In this document: positions 54,727 to 64,000 of the stretch, in pieces
Position numbering within the stretch: position 1 is the first letter of the stretch
Layout of the letters: each line of letters begins with the position of its first letter
DNA from: Locusta migratoria
Lineage: Eukaryota; Arthropoda; Insecta; Orthoptera; Acrididae
NCBI GenBank assembly: GCA_026315105.1
Contig: CM048750.1
Coordinates: forward strand, 76,064,297 to 76,128,296
DNA: 64,000 bases
Reading direction: 5' to 3'
The notes under the pieces: model-generated
Databases searched by the model: none
Told to the model about the DNA's origin: nothing
The model's input: only the letters and a program-made list of their open reading frames with translations
Translations under genes and position numbers: made by a program

Positions 54727-56290
54727 ATCAGTCAATCGGTATTTGTGTTCCACAACTGTCACTCTGGTAGTTCCTCACGGCGTAAGAGGAAACAATGTTC
54801 TATTCGAAGACGATTCAGGGCTACGTCATGAGCTCGTAGAGGGCGGAAGGAAGTATGCCATGGACGCACGGTAGATTTTAAGGAAGTAATTTGTTATTTG
54901 CCACTTCCAGACACTGAGCCTCCCACCAAACCATGGATTCCCGTGTCACCCATGTCGTGACGGCTCTCAGGGGGACAGAACAGTCTACTGCAGGAGAAAG
55001 GGAGCAGGCCTTCTTGGCAGTCCTATCAGTCAGCTCGTTTCGGTGGAGTCTTGTGTCTCTTGGAACACAGCAGAAAGGTATTTCTTTCCCTTGCCTCTGC
55101 AATGCTAGAAGAGCATCCTGAATTTCTTGCACAATGCGATCAGAAGGGTTTATGTTATCGACGGCAAGAAAAGCAATTTGGGAATCTGTGCAGATAAGGA
55201 GTTTCGTGTCGAACTGTCGCTTAATCTGCTCCAGTGCCCTCAGGCAACACCACCTAGGGACAAGGACTCACAACTGTCCGTGTCTATGTCACAGCTACAG
55301 GCCGCGAACGCAAGCTGACTCCCGGCCTCTACGAGGCGGTGGGCGTGCCCCAGCGGCCAGCCAGTCAGCTGACGGCCAGGACTTCTAGGAGTGACGTAAG
55401 CACGGTCAGTTGTAAGGCCTTCTCTTCTAGTCGATGTTGACTCAGGAAAGCGAACAGTTCTGCATAATAAACAGAAAACAGTTCTGGGAGCCCCATCCGA
55501 AGCATAGCTTCAGGGAACACAACAGAGCAAGCAATACGGTTAACATTCTTAGATCCATCTGTATAAATGGTAATATACTCTGGATTGTGGTTTAAAATCT
55601 CAAGAAATCTTGTTTAATAAAAATTGTCGGAGTTAAAATTCATTTTAAAAGCAGTCAGATCTAAAAACAATATGGGCCTACTAACCCTTTCAGTTCCACA
55701 TTATGAATACAGCTTTGGAAAAATTAAGATTCAGTGTTTTCCACATTAATACAGTGCACTAAACATCAAAATATGTGTTTTAAAATTTTTGATCTAACTA
55801 TTGTTTTTTATGTCATATAAAAGCAGAGATGTTTGTGTCAAGGTATATTATTATTTGGAACGTTACTTTGTTGACACATTGATAATGGTTGCATAATCTT
55901 CGCCACAGCACCAAAGATAAGACAATTCATTGCTGAAATCAAATAACATGAACCACACTCAAACTCATACTCACATCCACGTTCAGAGGGCAACATAACA
56001 CAACATCCAATACGGATAGATTAATGCCACAGAAGTGGCTAGACGCTATACCAAGCGGAAAAATGTCGTACTAGAAAAATATTGTTCATCGACGAGAATG
56101 CGACTTTAAGGATTGATACACAAATAGCAGATTTTAATACGTTGTTGTCCAACACTGGGAATGAAAGGGTTAAGTAGCCAGGTGGATCTCTTACTCCACT
56201 CCGGGCGTTGGACCTTAATGCCCTGCACTTGTAGTACCTCAAGACATTCCGTTGCTCTGACCACAAATGGCCTGGTCGTCTAGAATAGGA
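54727..56290 (-). mobile_element. LINE with RNase H domain (I/R1-like), split by a piggyBac MITE
   Basis: Minus-strand order: upstream segment with VLRYYKCRALRSNARSGVRD (about 56240-56180); [piggyBac insert]; PILFLDLTAFKMNFNSD (about 55670); RNase H motif 1 IYTDGSK (about 55560) and ELFAF (about 55450); [GC-rich insert about 55245-55410]; motif 3 LLICTDSQIAFLAVDNINP (about 55200-55140); then the frame 55132-54878 (IQDALLALQRQGKEI, NELTDRTAKKACSL). A final segment like RPWHTSFRPLRAHDVALNRL, then HCFLLRREELP, ends near 54740. Telomere-side RNase H is typical of I and related clades. Decayed. Confidence 0.8.
55685..56169. mobile_element. piggyBac-type MITE at a TTAA site
   Basis: The left TIR CCCTTTCAGTTCCACA and the right end ggaatgaaagggttaa are near reverse complements. 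TTAA follows at the right (56170-56173), and the left flank CTAA is one change from TTAA. The interior is 485 bp, non-coding and AT-rich. LINE sequence continues on both sides. Confidence 0.8.
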
Positions 56291-56372
56291 GGCAATGGTA
56301 CGCAACGTACCCTCCTCCATACACCGTGACGTGGCTTACGGAATATGGATGTGGATGTAGATGTAGATTTAG
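56290..56372 (+). mobile_element. LINE F2 3' end fragment
   Basis: It has gtaccctcctccatacaccg, tggcttacggaatatgg and a tail gatgtggatgtagatgtaga, matching the 3' end at 38570-38630. Confidence 0.75.
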
Positions 56373-57044
56373 ATGACAAGAAAATCATTTACCCCGGAGT
56401 GTTACTGACTTACTGACAAATCATAAAGATGGCTGAAAGATAGAATTGAGCAAAAAGTACTGAAATGAAATGGCAGAATTGATAACACTGAGGTAAACAA
56501 CTCCCGAAGTTAGAAAAACTGCTACGTTTGTAGACGTACACTAGATCATTTACGTCGTTACTTGGGAGGTGACGGAGGGACTACTAGCAGCACCAGTGGT
56601 AGCCGGCAGCAAAATTATCGCCGATTTCTTTTCCTCTTAATTTCCAAGATATAATTCACTTCAATGCACTACTGTTATAGTGGAGGCGACAATCAGTTGA
56701 TATCTACAGAAAAATCCGCTGTGTGTCTAACCGGCGTAAAGGAGTAATCCAGACGAAGAGAACGTGGAGCCAAACAGATCGTCATCAGCGTACGAAAAAT
56801 AAATAAATAAATAAATAAAAATAAATAAATAAAAATAAACATCGTGTGCTCACTCTCCACCTAGCCAAATCCGTCAGAGTGTTTTGGCAACTAGCATGGT
56901 GTCACGTCATTCGCGGTGCAGCAGCGAAACAATTTTTGGTAGGTATTGATATCTCCGTACGTCAGTGATACTAAACGAACCATCTCAGGAAAAAGTTATG
57001 CGGAAAGGAACGCAAACGATCGGGTTCTTTCCTCCTTTCAACTC
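56373..57044. repeat. Unclassified sequence incl. dispersed repeat copy 2
   Basis: 56630-56785 is the second copy of the repeat at 52.3 kb. It is followed by (AAAT)n at 56796-56840. The rest is unrecognised. Confidence 0.45.
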
Positions 57045-58377
57045 TTGGCCATTAAAATTACTACACCACGAAGATGACGTGCTACAGACGAGAAATTTAA
57101 CCGACAGGAAGAAAATGCTGTGATTTGCAAATGATTAGCTTTTCAGAGCATTCACACAAGGTTGGCACCGGTGGCGACACCTACAACATGCTGACATGAC
57201 GAGAGTTTTTAACCGAATTCTCATACACAAACAGCAGTTGACCGGCGTTGCCTGGTGAAACGTTGTTGTGATTCCTCGTGTAAGGAGGAGAAATGCGTAC
57301 CATCACGTTTCCGACTTTGATAAAGGTCGGATTGTAGCCTATCGCGATTGCGGTTTATCGTATCGCGACATTGCTGCTCGCGTTGGTCGCGATCCAATGA
57401 CTGTTAGAAGAATATGGAATCGGTGGGTTCACGACGGCAATACGGGACGCCATGCTGGATCCCAACGGCCTCGTATCGCTAGCAGTCGAGATGACAGGCA
57501 TCTTATCCGCATGGCTGTAACGGATCGTGCAGCCACGTCTCGACCCCTGAGTCAACAGATGGGGACGTCTGTAAGACGACAACCATCTGCACGAACAGTT
57601 CGACGACGTTTGCAGCAGAATGGAATATCAGCTCGGAGGCCTAGGCTGCGATGCTGTACGCAACGACGAACCTGGGCGCACGAATGGCAAAACGTCATTT
57701 TGAGGATGAATCCAGGTTCTGTGTACAGCATTATGATGGTCGCATCCGTGTTTGGCGACATCGCGTTGAACGCCCATTGGAAGCGTGTATTTGTCATCGC
57801 CATACTGGCGTATCACCCGGCGTGATGGTATGGGGTGTCACTGGTTACACGTCTCAGTCACCTCTTGTTCGCATCGACGGCACTTTGAACAGTGGCCGTT
57901 ACATTTCAAATGTGTTAATTCCATCCCTGCGAAACCCTACATTTCAGCAGGATAATGCACGACCGCATGTTTTTTGATCCTGTACTTTTTTTTTCTATAC
58001 CGAAAATGTTCGACTGCTGCCCTGGCCAGCACATTCTTCAGATATCTCATCAATTGACAACGTCTGGTCAATGGCGGCCGAGCAACTGGCTCGTCATAAT
58101 ACGCCAGTCACTTCTCTTGATGAACTGTGGTATCGTGTTCAAGCTGCATGGGCATCTGTTCCTGTACACGCCATCCAAGCTCTGTTTGACTCAATGCCCA
58201 GGCGTATCAAGGCCGTTATTACGGCCAGAGGTGGTTGTTTTGGGTACTGATTTCTCAGGATCTATGCACCCAAATTGTGTGAAAATGTCATCACATGTCA
58301 GTACTACTGTATTTGTCCAATGAAGACCTGTTTATCATCTGCATGTCTTCTTGGTGTAGCAATTTTAATGGCCAGTA
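57045..58377 (+). mobile_element. Tc1-type transposon, near full length, inactivated
   Basis: The TIRs are TTGGCCATTAAAATTACTAC at the left and its diverged complement (gtagcaattttaatggccag) at the right. The transposase frame at 57268-57825 starts MIPRVRRRNAYHHVSDFDKG and carries both HTH motifs (LSYRDIAARVGRDPMTVRRI; PSARTVRRRLQQNGISARRP). A frameshift near 57700 leads into FEDESRFCVQHYDGRIRVWR. The second catalytic Asp lies in QQDNARPH (57951). An in-frame TGA follows at 57973. The third acidic residue is Asp, not Glu (SSIDNVW at 58056), 34 residues after the second. Two disabling mutations are visible. Confidence 0.92.
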
Positions 58378-58954
58378 GTGTAGTTGTCGCGAGTAGCTAC
58401 GACTCATAAAGACACAATGTGCGTTGCTTCCCGCTACCGAGACAGCCATTTTCCCGCTATCTCTCTCTCTCTCTCTGTCTCTTTCTCGCTCCCTCACGCA
58501 CGCACACACTTTGGGGCCTTGATTAAAGCCGGCTCCCGTGGTGCACGGCCGTCGCTGCCTCGTCTCTCGCCAACTACACAATTACGTCTGAGTCTCCTGC
58601 CAGCGTCGGCGTCGAGGCGAAAGCGTCGCAGCTACGTAGGAGCCGACGCCCTCCCTCCGTTCCTTGCAGGCAGGCGGTAGTGGGTTGGCGCAACCACAGC
58701 TACCAATTACCACCATCTGGCCGTAATGTGCATATAACGACATTGCGTTATGAAAAACTATGCAGTGACGCAATAAACTGCTATTCTCTTCCATTCCATT
58801 GTCATAGAATGTTATCTTTCAGTTTTCTCTTATGTAGGCCTACTAATAAGAATGAGGAAAACTGAAATTTGTTTATTAAACGATATCACAAGCATGTGTA
58901 CTGTATGCTTTCAGCGAACTTCTTTACAGTGTAATTGTACTAACTAAGCACAAA
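58378..58954. other. Unassigned sequence with (TC)n
   Basis: A (TC)n-rich run lies at 58461-58490, then GC-rich DNA to 58680. No recognisable gene. Confidence 0.35.
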
Positions 58955-59172
58955 AGCCGCGGCGGAGCGACCGAGCGAATTAAGGCGCTATGCTGCGATG
59001 CGCGACCCCGTTCCCTGTCGGGGGCTCGATTCCCCCCCCCCCCCTCCCCCTCGGGCATGGATGTTTGTGCCGTCTTTAGTAAGCTAGTTCGTAAGTAGTT
59101 TGTAAGTTTAGGGACTGATGATCCCGCAATCCCGCAGTTAAGTCCCATGAGCTTAACAAACATTTGAACATT
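58955..59172 (+). mobile_element. SINE, subfamily B
   Basis: Full copy. A run of 14 C has expanded in the T-arm region (59031-59044), and there is a small internal duplication (cccgcaatcccgcagt). Possible TSD: aactaagcacaaaa and aactacaaaa. Confidence 0.9.
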
Positions 59173-60000
59173 TAACTACAAAAGACAAACGTCAAAAAGT
59201 GTTGCAAAACTTTTATTCCTAGGTTGAATGTGTGTGTTGCATTACGAACACAGTTCATCTGATTGTTGATACATATCACTCAAACACCACAAAAATGTAA
59301 ATTTTTTATCTCCAGAATGCGACAGTTGAAAATGATGAACAGTCACGAGCAAGAATGTGAACATGGGTCTGCAACTAAAATCATTGTTTCACAAGAACTT
59401 TATTAACAGAATGAATTTTATGTGCTTGTGTTGGTTTACTTCCTTCCTAGCTACAAAGCAGTTCTACAATCCAACAGTATAATGTTGTGGATTGTGTTAA
59501 CTAACAGCTGGCTATCGTAGATGGTGCTCTTCTGTTGAACCTGGAAATGTCGAACTCAGAGGGATTCCATAGTAGATACGCAGATAAGAAATTTTTCTCC
59601 ACTCTGTGCATTAAGTCACCATCGAAAAGCTCCGTACAGTTCGCTCGCTCTCCTACGTGTTAAAGCAAGTGTATTTTGAAATGTTTATTTTTGTGCTCTA
59701 TCGCGTTTGTTCCTTCTGATTGATATTAACAACACTGGATTGTATTATTGCAGTCTGTGAAAATATTAATAAGATTAAAAGACTTTGCATAAGTTTCCAA
59801 AAGATCCTGAAACACGTACTTGATAGATTCAGCTTTGTAGAAGAAGTGCAAGTCTGGATATTACAATGCTACTATCAGTAACATGATTTTCAAGAAGACG
59901 ATTGTTTACGTGACCTTTGCACTATCTCTAAAGAAACGATGAGACTTAATTGCTGTTGAATCTTCCGGGTTATATCGCCGTGCTCGAAGAAACATACCTG
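59173..60000. other. Unassigned AT-rich sequence
   Basis: No recognisable element or domain. Confidence 0.3.
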
Positions 60001-60008
60001 CTCCTGAC

Positions 60009-60040
60009 GTTTCGTCCAGAGTTGCGCTGGACATCTTCAG
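60009..60040 (-). ncRNA. PLE-type 3' hairpin motif (hammerhead-like)
   Basis: Minus strand: CTGAAGATGTCCAGCG..., where stem GTCCAG pairs with CTGGAC across a 7-nt loop, followed directly by GAAACGTC. It has the best stem of the five motif loci. The coding part of the element is not identified nearby. Confidence 0.4.
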
Positions 60041-60786
60041 AGGTGCTACTGGTAGCGGTGAGTCTTGCCGACTGACGAGTCGGGCGTCGGAGAGCGGTAT
60101 AAATACTGTCTAAAAGGGGGCGTGGTCAAGTGTTCACGTGCGCAGTAGAGACAAGCCTTGTCAAAGATAAATCATAACTTTCGATAGTCGATGGTCAAAG
60201 ATAAAAGCGTAACTACCTACTCTGAAGAGCCACAATCCATATGTCATTAAGTTTCATTGTTTATTCCTTTCTATTAAAATTATCCCCATGTTTGTATATT
60301 GAGACTTAAGTCACAAATAATCCAAACCAACAGCATTTCCTACATTGCACCTTTTTAGAGCAACTTCTGTTGATACTTGGGCTTCTATCAAATGAAGAAA
60401 TGCCAGAAGATTGTGAAACACATAAAGGTGTACTTAACGAATTAGCTTTACTGTCACCAAGGAAAGAAAAAAAAATTATCGGAGCACAGAAGCAGGGAAA
60501 GGTCGTATTGAGGATAAAATGAATAGACTTCATAATTATCACCACTAAAAGGAAAAACAAATTGTTTTTAAGCAGGTGAACACAATACGCCGAGGACGTG
60601 AAAGTAATTATAGGCTCATCCGTTAACAGACATAAGAAACAATTCCAAAATCGACTAAACAGACGACTAAAGAACAAAGTTCTGTATAAAGTCTTTATAA
60701 AAACACAAAATGATTCGTCAAACCCAAGAAGGGTACCATGTTTACGGCAGGAAGATACAAGCAAAGCCTTTCTTCGCAATATCCAT
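60041..60786. other. Unassigned sequence
   Basis: The 157-codon ORF at 60306-60779 (minus) is Phe/Ser/Leu-rich. No domain is recognised, and antisense frames are also open. Not supported as a gene. Confidence 0.25.
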
Positions 60787-60798
60787 AAGAACCAATAT

Positions 60799-60998
60799 AT
60801 GCCGGCCGCGGTGGCCGAGGGGACTGAGGCGCTTCAGTCACGGTCTGCACGGCCACTACGGTCGGGGGTTCGAATCCCCCCTCGGGCATGGATATTTGTG
60901 CCGTCCTAGTTCGTAAGTAGTTCATAAATAGTTTGTAAGTTTAGGGACTGATGACCCCGTAGTTAAGTCCCATAAGCTGTACAAACATTTGAACATTT
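60799..60998 (+). mobile_element. SINE, subfamily A, consensus-like, with TSD
   Basis: Very close to the apparent subfamily consensus: GCCGGCCGCGGTGGCCGAGG, GGACTGAGGCGCTTCAGTC, B box GGGTTCGAATCCCC, full tail. The TSD is agaaccaatat at 60788-60798 and 60999-61009. It is probably one of the youngest copies here. Confidence 0.96.
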
Positions 60999-61009
60999 AG
61001 AACCAATAT

Positions 61010-61880
61010 GATGTAACTATGCACAAATTGTCGATTGTGATGTTCAAAATACATTTTTAAACACAGAGCTTTTGTGATTGATATGATTCCAGTAATATTC
61101 ACAAATGTATACTATTTCAAGCGGACTGAAGGGTGAAATTTCTAGAGTAAACTTTTGGAATTTGGATACATATGTCAATAGGAAACGTAATCTATGTTTT
61201 GTGTGATTTCTAGAAACGCAGTATACGGGGTTCAGCGTCGTTTTAAGTAGGCATATTTAGTCATTGTGCACATTTGCTTCTATCGAACCAATAACTCATT
61301 ATACTGTCTGTTTTCGAAAAGATTGTAGGTTCAAGCGGAATAGAACTCAAACGAACGCGAGAAAACGTCTCTCGCTACTGACGCTTGTCGACGGCGGAGG
61401 CAACTAATCGCTGCCGAACGCATTGGCCCAATCTTCTGGGTAGTAACCTTGTGTCGAACTCGTGGATTTGCTTCGTACTGACCGGAACTGCTCCATAATC
61501 TTTCTAATGCTGTGGTGTGCCGACATAAATAGACGAGCTCCCTTCTTCCTATTGGCCGGTACGCGAGGTGAGCAAAGAGGTACAGAGACTGCGGGCACCC
61601 CTGGCGGCCGAAGTACTATGGAGCGACTTACCGTTTCTTCGTATACTGGCGCGGCGACTTGCGTGGTTCGCCGGCGTTGTGTTGAATACCGACGCCACAA
61701 CAGTACATAACCATGCGTGAGCAGGGCCACTGCAACACAGTGGGATGACGGTCGGCTGATCACTTCCATTCGTAACCAAAAGTCAAGTATTTGTAAATCT
61801 ATGCGACTTCTTTGGTTGTTGTGTAGATTTAAAGAAAGTACAAACAGCTGTGTTTAAATGTTTTTAATTAGTTAAACGAT
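61010..61880. other. Unassigned sequence, GC-rich at 61380-61720
   Basis: The ORFs at 61404, 61462 and 61549 overlap on both strands of GC-rich DNA. A faint SINE C tail piece lies near 61785-61815. Confidence 0.3.
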
Positions 61881-61881
61881 C

Positions 61882-62110
61882 GGTTTCTGTGCTACAATCG
61901 CACCATCTTCAGCCCTCCGTTACGAAACTGTCGCAAGTAACAGTGCTTTTAAAAGGAGTGGCCGTTGACAGAGGTAACCTGCTTGACAGGAATCAAACGC
62001 CGTTGTTGTCTTTTGATACCTGTCGTGCAGGGACGAAGGAATGTACGGTTACTGTGTCAACGGCCACTCTTTTAAAAAGTGCACTGTTACTTGCGACAGT
62101 TTCGTAACGG
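61882..62110. repeat. Palindrome with a PLE-type hairpin motif
   Basis: The motif on the minus strand (61912-61882) is CTGAAGATG, stem GTGC-gattgta-GCAC, AGAAACCG. Beside it, arms 61914-61970 and 62053-62110 are almost exact reverse complements (ccgttacgaaactgtcgcaa / ttgcgacagtttcgtaacgg). The architecture resembles the 15.7-kb palindrome. Confidence 0.6.
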
Positions 62111-62479
62111 GTGTCTGACTTTTTGTGTAAGGATTCCGTGTCTAATCCAGTTCTAATCCGTCGCTATACCTTGAAGTAAATGGTTTATTTGGCAACCAAT
62201 AGAGTTCACTTTAATAATTTCCACGCTTTGTTATCTAAACTTACATGTATGATTTATGAAATTTAAATCAATTATTCTCATATGTGTTGTAAAGGACTTT
62301 TTGAGCAGTTGCGTTATATAAATGAGTTATAACACTTTCTTGAGTGTTAATACGTATTCTTTTAAATAATCACTTACGTTACCTTAAGGAAAAGGCTTTT
62401 TTTTAAGTCATTTTAAACCATATTGAGCATAGAAGCTGTAATAATGTTTAGAAGTGATGTATTAAACCCACCTCCTCCT

Positions 62480-62990
62480 ACCAGCCCTTCCACCTACTGT
62501 TCTGTTATAGCGTGCACTCAATGAGGGAAGCTCTCACCAAGTCTACGTCGTACGCGAAAACATCATCTGTATGCACGCAGAATCTGCTTAAATCGCTGAA
62601 GATCATGATTCCATCTTCCAAGTGATCCTCTAAAGGTATCAGTCGAAACCTGCACGTCGATTCTGTGAAGAATGCAGTGGAGTTGAAAACGGGATAGAAG
62701 TGTGCACGATAGTAGCCGATTGACTACAGGTCGTCTTGACACTTGGGGTTCACGAACCCTCTTATCTGTGTTGTGGTAGCTATACGATCTGCCACTGCTA
62801 CCCTCAATGCGACCATCATGGCGGATCTCTGTGCTACGTGGATGTCGACAAACCAGTGTTAAAGTGTGCGGTTTTTCCCTTGAACATTGCAGTGTCAGCT
62901 CGTTGCACAATTGACTAAACACGTTCAACTTGCGCGGCAATCCTCCGAAAGGGCCATGGCGCCACTCGGACGACCATAATTTTTTGTCTT
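62480..62990 (-). pseudogene. Tc1-type transposase relic
   Basis: The minus-strand frame 63021-62563 includes RRPVVNRLLS. In the next frame, MIFSDLSRFCVHTDDVFAYD, VDLVRASLIEC (about 62610-62515) matches the region around the first catalytic Asp of Tc1 transposases (usual FSDESRFCLH). The second and third acidic residues are absent. It is broken by frameshifts. Confidence 0.55.
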
Positions 62991-63121
62991 TCAGATTCGC
63001 TCGTTTGGCCATAGGGAGCATGAGTGCGTCTCCGTGGAATAGCTTCTGTTTGCCTCAGTCGTTTTTAAAACACTGAGATTTATGACTGTAAACATTCTCT
63101 GTTACAGGAAACACACAGATG

Positions 63122-64000
63122 TTACCACAGTCTAATACACACAGTCACGACACTCGCTGCTGTAAAAGTTGTTACAAACTGACAGTTGCAACGACACTAG
63201 CGCTCCTAGTGGTGGGCAAGGCGCCGTAAGAATGTCTGCCTGTAATTACTTTTCTATGTAATTAACCACATAGTTTCTGTAATTTTTGCGTTCCAAGCGT
63301 TAGTAAAATATCGAAATACATAAATACTAGTGAAATAATTGTAAAAGCAGACAAATTTATCTGATTCAGTAATATAAACCTCAACTGATTCATGAGAAAA
63401 TACTTTCGATTATGTGTGTATTTTGCAGCCTACTCCGCTGAAAGTAAGAGGATACAAACACACGAGAAACGTTAATTTCTGTAATGGTCTGTTCTTATAT
63501 GACAGGCACTATCTTTGACGTGTGAAAATTCGATGTTGAGTCTAATGATTGGAACATTTTTCCATGTCACTCGTCTGTCTTATGAACATAAATACTTTTG
63601 AGTTTCATTATTTTTGCTTATATAACGAATCTTTTCAAGTTTTTTTTGCCATTTGTTGTTCAGATGTAGCAATAATCGTGCAAATGGTTTCTGTTTTGTT
63701 GTGAAACTGTTTTTTCTTATTTTTTATGTCGATGTTTTACTGTTGTTTTTGTGAGGATTTTCCTTCAGCTACAGTTGTAGTAGCTGATCGGGCACATTAA
63801 ATGATATAGGTATTGCATTCCATATAACTTTCTCACCCGCAACACTCATTGATTTGACTGGAATTGAAGAAAACTTGACATTTCTGTATAGAAAACGGGA
63901 CGTCTTTCTCCTGAAGGTTGGTTTATTTTATTGTTTATTATCATTTTTGTTCGTAATAGAAAATTGAATTCTCGATTAAAAAGTAGTAGATTTCAAGATA
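63122..64000. mobile_element. Foldback transposon, copy 2, cut by the window end
   Basis: The left ~400 bp (taccacagtctaatacacac ... ggtctgttcttatatgacag) align with the ends of the 41.86-kb element. 63600-63990 then aligns with the reverse complement of that element's interior (42335-42940). The opposite inverted end should lie beyond the window. Confidence 0.7.

Noticed and set aside
60009..60040. A canonical, active hammerhead ribozyme
   Set aside because: One extra base separates the CUGANGA-like box from stem II and a proper stem III with cleavage triplet is not evident; kept only as hammerhead-like.
60306..60779. 157-codon minus-strand ORF
   Set aside because: Low-complexity Phe/Ser/Leu content, no motif, and antisense frames are also open.
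60799..60880. A tRNA gene (also the heads at 36261, 48753, 54283 and other SINEs)
   Set aside because: Each has pol III boxes but is followed by a conserved non-tRNA body and usually flanked by TSDs, so they are SINE heads.

Overview
This window looks like intergenic DNA from a large, repeat-rich insect genome, most likely an orthopteran (grasshopper or locust). That assignment is an inference. It rests on a high load of tRNA-headed SINEs, CR1/Jockey-like LINEs ending in (GTAGAT)n, RTE-type LINEs ending in a CAACAA-like tail, Penelope-like elements (PLEs), and Tc1, mariner, hAT and piggyBac relics. I find no intact host gene, no operon, no true tRNA or rRNA gene and no CRISPR. Almost every long ORF is a piece of a decayed transposable element.

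Layout. 0-2.6 kb has few recognisable repeats and holds a CpG-rich stretch with a CTCF-like motif. 2.6-9.6 kb has two 3' fragments of one LINE family (F1), a foldback element and several SINEs. 9.65-12.6 kb has an LTR-like repeat with a heat-shock element, an RTE fragment and a PLE with inverted terminal copies. 15.6-19.5 kb has a 285-bp palindrome, a piggyBac relic, a tRNA-headed foldback element and a SINE split by a ~778-bp unknown insertion. 21.3-25.0 kb has three RTE pieces around a CpG island. 25.35-28.24 kb is a three-level nest (hAT inside SINE inside a DUF4817-type DNA transposon) with a later 439-bp tandem duplication. 29.9-32.2 kb has a SINE, the second LTR-like repeat and a deleted mariner. 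33-41 kb has SINEs, a PLE 3' end, and a LINE (F2) inserted in a long non-coding repeat. 41.86-43.8 kb is a foldback transposon with ~400-bp inverted ends; a second copy runs off the right edge at 63.1-64.0 kb. 44-46 kb has a LINE fragment inside an RTE, then an unrecognised reading frame split by a SINE. 46.6-52.8 kb is SINE-dense. 52.9-58.4 kb has LINE F2, a tRNA-headed palindrome, a LINE with an RNase H domain split by a piggyBac MITE, and a near full-length dead Tc1. 58.9-64 kb has SINEs, two PLE-type hairpins, a Tc1 relic and the foldback copy.

Themes. (1) Many insertions can be ordered because SINE target-site duplications and TIRs survive. (2) The two LTR-like repeats share a perfect four-unit heat-shock element just upstream of a TATA box and a TCAGT initiator, which suggests a heat-inducible retrotransposon promoter. 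(3) A hairpin of the form CTGAAGATG - stem/loop - GAAAC recurs at five loci, one of them in the 3' UTR of a GIY-YIG-encoding PLE. It resembles, but does not exactly match, a hammerhead ribozyme core. SINE subfamily letters (A-G) and LINE family names (F1, F2) are labels used only in this annotation.
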